From CBFHND01 sp965657085 (lineage in GTDB: Bacteria; Pseudomonadota; Alphaproteobacteria; Rhodobacterales; Rhodobacteraceae): DNA of 64,000 bases. Location of the stretch: contig CBFHND010000007.1 of NCBI GenBank assembly GCA_965657085.1, positions 62,001 through 126,000 of the forward strand. Reading direction: 5' to 3'. This document shows positions 59,026-64,000 of the stretch, piece after piece; within the stretch, counting starts at the first letter, position 1, and each line of letters begins with the position of its first letter. The notes below the pieces were generated by a model. It saw only the letters and a list, made by a program, of their open reading frames with translations, was not told the origin of the DNA and made no database searches. A program made the translations under genes and the position numbers.

Positions 59026-59646
59026 CTATCCCGCAATCAGGCTCATCGCCGGTCCTTCTACCATCTCCAGCATCAGAAAGGCCCCAACGCCCGCCACCGC
59101 CGCGCCTGCCAACGGGACACGCGCCGCCGTGGTGGCCCAAGCCCCGATAGCCGCCGCAATGACGTATTGCACCAACGCAAGCCCACCAAGATAACCGATC
59201 AGAACGCCAGTACCCGCGCCGGCCTCGGCCCCGGCAAGGGCCCCGGCAAAGGCACTGCCGTGAAAAAGGCCAAAGCCTGCGAACAAAACCCAGACAACGC
59301 GCGGTGTGATCCGACCAAAGGCCACCGCCCCGCCCATCACAAGCAAGGACAGCGCCACCATGACCTCCTGGCCGAAAAGCGCGCCGCTCTGGACGGCCGC
59401 GATACATCCCAGCACCATTGTCACCACATAGGCCAAAGGGGCGCTTTGCCACCGCCCCAACGTGCCCGCAGCCAGCCCCACGGCCACGACAAAGAACAGA
59501 TGATCCAACCCAAGCACCGGATGGAACAGGCCTGACAGCAACCCCTGTCCCAGTGTTTGCATCGGCATCCCGTCCAGCGGATGATGCGCGGCTGCGGGCA
59601 ACGCCCAAAGGCTTGCTGCAATCGTCGTCCAACCCCGAATTTTCAT
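59026..59646 (-). CDS. HupE/UreJ family protein
   Basis: 206 aa from ATG 59646. Signal peptide ending LPAAAHHPLDG, then six hydrophobic helices with HPVLGLDHLFFVVAVGL and FHGSAFAGALAG, the His-containing nickel/cobalt permease signatures. It probably moves Ni2+ (or Co2+). No urease or hydrogenase genes in the window. Convergent with paralogue 2 lipoprotein, six bases apart. Confidence 0.88.
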   Translation of the reverse strand: MKIRGWTTIAASLWALPAAAHHPLDGMPMQTLGQGLLSGLFHPVLGLDHLFFVVAVGLAAGTLGRWQSAPLAYVVTMVLGCIAAVQSGALFGQEVMVALSLLVMGGAVAFGRITPRVVWVLFAGFGLFHGSAFAGALAGAEAGAGTGVLIGYLGGLALVQYVIAAAIGAWATTAARVPLAGAAVAGVGAFLMLEMVEGPAMSLIAG

Positions 59647-59839
59647 ATGGTATCCCCCCGTTGACACCCATCTGGCCCAAGCCGCGTGGCCTTGTCAAAT
59701 GTTCGGACAGCCGGCGCGCTCGCGCAATATCTTGTGGATAACTCGCTCAGAGGCCCATTCTGTTGGGTGCAGTCATTGACAGACCCCGGGTCCCACGCCC
59801 ATCCTTGTCCAACTCCGGAATCGATCTCAAAGGCTGCTC

Positions 59840-62800
59840 TTGCGCTTTTCCAAACTCAGACTGACAGGCTTCAAAAGCTTCGTGGACCCCACTGATCTGA
59901 TCATCGCCGATGGTCTGACGGGTGTCGTGGGTCCCAATGGCTGTGGCAAGTCGAACTTGCTGGAAGCCCTGCGCTGGGTGATGGGTGAAAACCGGCCCAC
60001 CGCAATGCGCGGCGGCGGCATGGAAGACGTGATCTTTGCCGGGGCCGCCACCCGGCCCGCGCGCAACTTTGCCGAGGTCAGCCTGCACATCGACAACTCT
60101 GATCGGCTGGCCCCTGCGGGCTTCAACGACAATGACCAGATCGAGATCATCCGCCGTATCACCCGCGACGTGGGCAGCGCCTACAAGGCGGGCGGCAAGG
60201 ATGTCCGGGCGCGTGACGTTCAGATGCTGTTTGCCGATGCCTCGACCGGCGCGCACAGCCCCGCGCTCGTGCGGCAGGGTCAGATCGCGGAATTGATCAA
60301 CGCCAAGCCAAAGAACCGCCGCCGCATCCTTGAGGAAGCTGCAGGTATTTCGGGCCTCTACCAGCGGCGCCACGAGGCGGAACTGAAGCTGAGAGGGGCC
60401 GAGACGAACCTCGCCCGTGTCGATGACGTCATCGAACAGCTGGCCACGCAGCTTGCGCAATTGGCCCGGCAGGCGCGCCAAGCCGCCCGCTACCGCGAGA
60501 TCGGCACCGATTTGCGCCGCACCGAAGGCATGCTGCTGTACCGGCGTTGGCGCGAGGCTGACGAGGCGCGCGCCACGGCCGAAGAGGCGTTGCGCGCCCG
60601 TGTAACGGCTGCTGCGCAGGCAGAAGGCCAAGTGCAGGCCGCTTTGAAGGCGCGGACCGAGGCCGAAACCGCTTTGCCGCCCCTGCGCGAGGAAGAAGCA
60701 ATTGCAGCGGCTCTGGTGCAGCGCCTGATCGTCCAGCGCGATACCCTCAGCGATCAGGAAACACAGGCAGAGCGCGCGATCGAAACCCTGACCGCGCGGA
60801 TTGAACAACTGGCCCGAGATATTGAGCGCGAGGGCGGCCTGAACCGCGATGCGGGCGAAACCATCCAGCGTTTGGAGTGGGAGCAGGCCGAGCTTCTCAA
60901 AGCCTCCGAAGGGCATGACGCGCGGTTGGCCGAAGCCTCCGAGGGTGCGCGCGAAGCGGCCAGCGTGTTGCAGTCGCGCGAATCCGATCTGGGAGAAAAG
61001 ACCGAAGATGCCGCGCGGCTCAGTGCGCGGCACGGCTCGGCGCAGCGGCTTCTGGATGACAGCCGCCAGACCGAGGCCAAATCAGAAGCCGAAGCTGCCA
61101 AGGCACGTGAAGCGGTCAGTGCCTCCGAAGCTGCGTTGGCTCAGGCAGGCGTGGATTTCGAAGTGGCCGAGGGCGATGCGAAAGTGGCGGAAGACACCGC
61201 CACACGCGCCGACGCGGCCCTGACGGCGGCGGAAAGTGCCCGTGCCGATGCCCAGACCCGCGAGGCCGACGCCCGCGCCGAACGGTCCGAGGCCGAGGGC
61301 GAAATGAACGCGCTGCGGGCCGAAGTGGGCGCGCTGGCCAAACTGGTCGAACGGGACACGGCAGAAGGCGGACAGATCCTTGACCGTTTGCAGGTCCAAA
61401 AGGGCTTTGAAAAGGCGCTTGGCGCGGCCTTGGCCGACGATCTGCGCGCGCCACAGGTCGAGGCCGATGGGCCCTCCGGCTGGGCCATCCTGCCCGCCTA
61501 CGACACCGATCAAGCCTTACCAGCCGGGATCACGCCGATCACACAGCATGTGTCGGTGCCCGACGTTCTGCAGCGGCGCATGTCGCAGATCGGCTTGTGC
61601 GATCCCGAGGATGCCGCGCGCCTGCAAGCACAGCTGAAACCGGGGCAGCGTTTGGTGTCGCCCGAGGGCGATCTGTGGCGGTGGGACGGATTCCGCGCCT
61701 GGGCCGAAGATGCGCCTTCGGCGGCCGCCCTGCGCCTGCAACAGCTCAACCGGCTTGAGGAACTGAAACAGGCGCTTGAACATGCCACGGCGCGGGCGGA
61801 AGGGGCGCGGCAGGCGCATGAAAGCCTGACAGCGCGGTTGTCGGAACTGTCGGATGCGGACCGGGCCGCACGGGAGGCGCGCCGCGAGGCGGATCGGCTT
61901 GTGGCCGAAGCCGGCCGCGCGCTCAGCCGGGCCGAAGCGGACCGCAACCTTGCGCAGGGGCGGCTTGAATCCCTGACGCTCGCCGTGAAACGCCACGAAG
62001 AAGAAGCAATGGGCGCCCGCGCCCGCGTGCTTGAGGCGGAGCGTGCGCTGGCCGATCTGGACGACGTCGAAGAAGCCCGCGCCTTCGTGGAAGACCTGCG
62101 CATGACGGTCGAAGCCGCGCGTATCACCATGATGTCGCGCCGGTCGGCCCATGACGAATTGCGCCGCGAGGGCGAGGCGCGTACGCGGCGCGGGCAGGAA
62201 GTCACCAAGGAACTCAGCGGCTGGCGGCACCGTCTGGACACCGCCGAAAAGCGCAGCGCCGAACTGGTCGAGCGCAAGGCACAGTCCGAAGAGGAATTGC
62301 AGGCGGCACAGGCGACGCCGGGCGAACTGGCCCAAAAGCGTGCCGCGCTGAGCGCAGCCATGACCGAGGCCGAAGCCCGCAAGGCCGCGGCAACCGATGC
62401 GCTGAGTGCCGCGGAAACCGCCCTGCGTCTGGCGACGAACGTGGAGCGGGATGCAGAGCGCGCGGCGTCGGACGCCCGCGAGACCCGCGCCGCGTCAGAA
62501 GCTCGGGCCGAGGCCGCGCGAGAAACCGTTTTGGCCGCGGCAGAACGGATTGCCGAAGAACAGCAACAGACACCCAACCAATTGCTGAATGCATTGGATG
62601 TCGACCCCACGCAGATGCCGGGCGCAGAAGCGCTTGAGGCTGACGTGAATCGCCTGAAACGTCAGCGCGATGCGTTGGGCGCTGTGAACCTGCGCGCCGA
62701 AGAAGACGCCAAGGAAGTGCAGGAAGAACACGACACTCTGGTCAGCGAAAAGGCTGACCTCGAAGAAGCGATCAAGACGTTGCGCTCCGGCATTGCGAGC

Positions 62801-63295
62801 CTGAACCGCGAAGGGCGCGAGCGGTTGCTTACGGCCTTTGAGCAGGTCAATTCCAACTTCTCCATGTTGTTCACGCATCTTTTTGGTGGCGGTGAGGCCA
62901 ATCTGGTGATGGTCGAAAGCGAAGATCCCCTTGAAGCGGGTCTTGAGATCATGTGCCAACCACCGGGCAAGAAGTTGAGCACGCTCAGCCTGCTGTCGGG
63001 TGGTGAGCAGACACTGACCGCCATGGCGTTGATCTTTGCGGTGTTCCTCGCCAATCCTGCGCCGATCTGTGTGCTGGACGAAGTTGATGCGCCTTTGGAC
63101 GATGCGAACGTCACGCGGTTCTGCGATCTTCTGGACGAAATGTGCCGTCAGACCGAAACCCGGTTCCTTATCATCACCCACCACGCGGTGACGATGGCAC
63201 GGATGGACCGATTGTTTGGTGTCACAATGGCCGAACAGGGTGTCAGCCAATTGGTGTCGGTTGACCTCAAGAAGGCGGAAACGATGGTCGCCTGA
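59840..63295 (+). CDS. smc: Chromosome segregation protein SMC
   Basis: 1151 aa from a TTG at 59840 immediately before RFSKLRLTGFKSFVDPTDL. Walker A is GPNGCGKSN at 31-39. A long coiled coil is interrupted by the hinge around residues 515-615 (FEKALGAALADDLRAPQ to PEGDLWRWDGFRAW). The signature LSGGEQTLTAMAL begins at 1052, with Walker B PICVLDEVDAPLDDANV. It organises and separates chromosomes with ScpAB. Length is normal. Confidence 0.96.
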   Translation: MRFSKLRLTGFKSFVDPTDLIIADGLTGVVGPNGCGKSNLLEALRWVMGENRPTAMRGGGMEDVIFAGAATRPARNFAEVSLHIDNSDRLAPAGFNDNDQIEIIRRITRDVGSAYKAGGKDVRARDVQMLFADASTGAHSPALVRQGQIAELINAKPKNRRRILEEAAGISGLYQRRHEAELKLRGAETNLARVDDVIEQLATQLAQLARQARQAARYREIGTDLRRTEGMLLYRRWREADEARATAEEALRARVTAAAQAEGQVQAALKARTEAETALPPLREEEAIAAALVQRLIVQRDTLSDQETQAERAIETLTARIEQLARDIEREGGLNRDAGETIQRLEWEQAELLKASEGHDARLAEASEGAREAASVLQSRESDLGEKTEDAARLSARHGSAQRLLDDSRQTEAKSEAEAAKAREAVSASEAALAQAGVDFEVAEGDAKVAEDTATRADAALTAAESARADAQTREADARAERSEAEGEMNALRAEVGALAKLVERDTAEGGQILDRLQVQKGFEKALGAALADDLRAPQVEADGPSGWAILPAYDTDQALPAGITPITQHVSVPDVLQRRMSQIGLCDPEDAARLQAQLKPGQRLVSPEGDLWRWDGFRAWAEDAPSAAALRLQQLNRLEELKQALEHATARAEGARQAHESLTARLSELSDADRAAREARREADRLVAEAGRALSRAEADRNLAQGRLESLTLAVKRHEEEAMGARARVLEAERALADLDDVEEARAFVEDLRMTVEAARITMMSRRSAHDELRREGEARTRRGQEVTKELSGWRHRLDTAEKRSAELVERKAQSEEELQAAQATPGELAQKRAALSAAMTEAEARKAAATDALSAAETALRLATNVERDAERAASDARETRAASEARAEAARETVLAAAERIAEEQQQTPNQLLNALDVDPTQMPGAEALEADVNRLKRQRDALGAVNLRAEEDAKEVQEEHDTLVSEKADLEEAIKTLRSGIASLNREGRERLLTAFEQVNSNFSMLFTHLFGGGEANLVMVESEDPLEAGLEIMCQPPGKKLSTLSLLSGGEQTLTAMALIFAVFLANPAPICVLDEVDAPLDDANVTRFCDLLDEMCRQTETRFLIITHHAVTMARMDRLFGVTMAEQGVSQLVSVDLKKAETMVA

Positions 63296-63366
63296 GGGCG
63301 TCGGCGAAAGCCATCGGTTTCGAGAAGTGGGTGCGAGACCACCCAGCAGACCGCAAATTCTGGGCG

Positions 63367-64000
63367 TCAAAGCCGGTTCAACAGGGCAGGCGTCGGCCAT
63401 GCATCCGCAGGCAAACCAAGGCGCTTTTGCTCGGCCTGCACGGCGTCGCGTGTGCGCGCGCCCAGAATGCCATCAACCTTGCCCACGTTGTAGCCACGCG
63501 CCTGCAACTTCTTTTGCAATCGTTTCATCTGTGATCCGTCCAGCCCCGGGTCAGGATTGCCCGCGTTGTAGACGGGCGCACCGGCCAGACGCGTGCCGAA
63601 ATAGGCGGCGGTCAGGACATAGGTGAACGACTGGTTCCATTCGAAATAGACGTTGAAATTCGGATAGGCGAGGAAGGCAGGCCCCTTGTGCCCTTGTGGC
63701 AGGATCAAGGAGGCAGGCAAACCGGCCAACGCGCCCGACCGTGGCCGCACGCCAAGGCTTTGCCACTCGGCGACGGATTTGACGGTGTTCAGCCCCGACA
63801 GCGACCAATCCAAACCGGCGGGCACAGTGACCTCCTGCAGCCACGGCTCGCCCGCGCGCCAGCCCAGATGGCGCAGCATCTTGCCCCCGGACGTCAACGC
63901 ATCCGCAGGCGAGGTTTTCAGATCGACGCGCCCATTGCCATCGGCATCCACGCCGTTTTCGATGATGTCCGCGGGCAGCATCTGGACCATCCCGATCTCA
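63367..64000 (-). CDS. Lytic murein transglycosylase with peptidoglycan-binding domain (N-terminus beyond window)
   Basis: The frame is open from base 64000 to the stop at 63367, so about 211 C-terminal residues are seen. EIGMVQMLPADIIENGVDADGNGRVDL and YPNFNVYFEWNQSFTYVLTAAYFGTRLAG are typical of MltB-type transglycosylases; the end LDGSQMKRLQKKLQARGYNVGKVDGILGARTRDAV is a PG_binding_1 domain. It cleaves peptidoglycan glycan strands in the periplasm. Convergent with smc. Confidence 0.9.
   Translation of the reverse strand, partial: EIGMVQMLPADIIENGVDADGNGRVDLKTSPADALTSGGKMLRHLGWRAGEPWLQEVTVPAGLDWSLSGLNTVKSVAEWQSLGVRPRSGALAGLPASLILPQGHKGPAFLAYPNFNVYFEWNQSFTYVLTAAYFGTRLAGAPVYNAGNPDPGLDGSQMKRLQKKLQARGYNVGKVDGILGARTRDAVQAEQKRLGLPADAWPTPALLNRL

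Noticed and set aside
1..64000. Prophage, integron, CRISPR or defence island
   Set aside because: No integrase, transposase, Cas, restriction or toxin-antitoxin genes, and no spaced direct repeats were seen.

Overview
The window is GC-rich alphaproteobacterial chromosome, most likely from the Roseobacter group (Rhodobacteraceae). The evidence is the split F0 ATP synthase operon with a b/b' pair (atpI-B-E-F'-F), MipZ, TRAP transporters, a BoxR-type regulator, several GTG/TTG starts and dense ATGA/GTGA gene overlaps. I saw no phage or insertion-sequence genes, no CRISPR array, and no tRNA or rRNA.

Layout. 1-1.1 kb: partial CheB-CheR fusion on the minus strand, cut by the window edge. 1.6-4.0 kb: dimethylglycine/sarcosine dehydrogenase-like flavoprotein. 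4.3-20.8 kb, all plus strand: an aromatic-acid catabolic block. It holds a TRAP transporter, then a tightly overlapped hydroxycinnamate-type operon (enoyl-CoA hydratase, MarR regulator, feruloyl-CoA synthase-like ligase, amidohydrolase), then the box pathway for aerobic benzoyl-CoA degradation (benzoate-CoA ligase, alpha/beta hydrolase, DUF309, boxC, boxB, an unrecognised Cys-rich 57-aa protein, boxA, thioesterase, boxR, and the C-terminal part of a 3-hydroxyacyl-CoA dehydrogenase). Together they suggest uptake of aromatic acids, CoA activation, side-chain shortening and epoxidation of benzoyl-CoA. BoxD is not in the window.

20.8-27.4 kb: DUF2165 membrane protein, a Tat-exported ABC solute-binding protein, and a creatininase / cytosine-deaminase-like / FAD-oxidase operon divergent from a RidA-like gene. 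27.4-33.7 kb: homogentisate operon on the minus strand (hmgA, 57-aa membrane protein, fahA, MBL-fold protein, 72-aa membrane protein, aromatic-ring hydroxylase, DUF2783) with a divergent MarR gene. 33.8-36.9 kb: rhodanese with a persulfide-type operator in front, mipZ, and a TPR-sulfotransferase.

37.0-48.3 kb: the usual ffh-rpsP-rimM-trmD-rplS neighbourhood on the minus strand, plus rpmE. It is broken up by three tandem sulfotransferase paralogues, a methyltransferase and a deacetylase that look truncated, a chorismate mutase, GNAT enzymes and small proteins. 48.6-53.3 kb: mixed housekeeping genes (hydrolase, two paralogous membrane proteins, azoreductase with divergent LysR, EamA exporter, ArsR). 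53.5-56.1 kb: F0 ATP synthase operon with a strong terminator. 56.2-64 kb: a frameshifted YdjM-like gene, a FadR-type regulator, three lipoproteins, HupE/UreJ, SMC, and a partial lytic transglycosylase.

Most intergenic stretches are short. The long ones are listed separately. A family of short GTAAGG-headed palindromes recurs in several of them.
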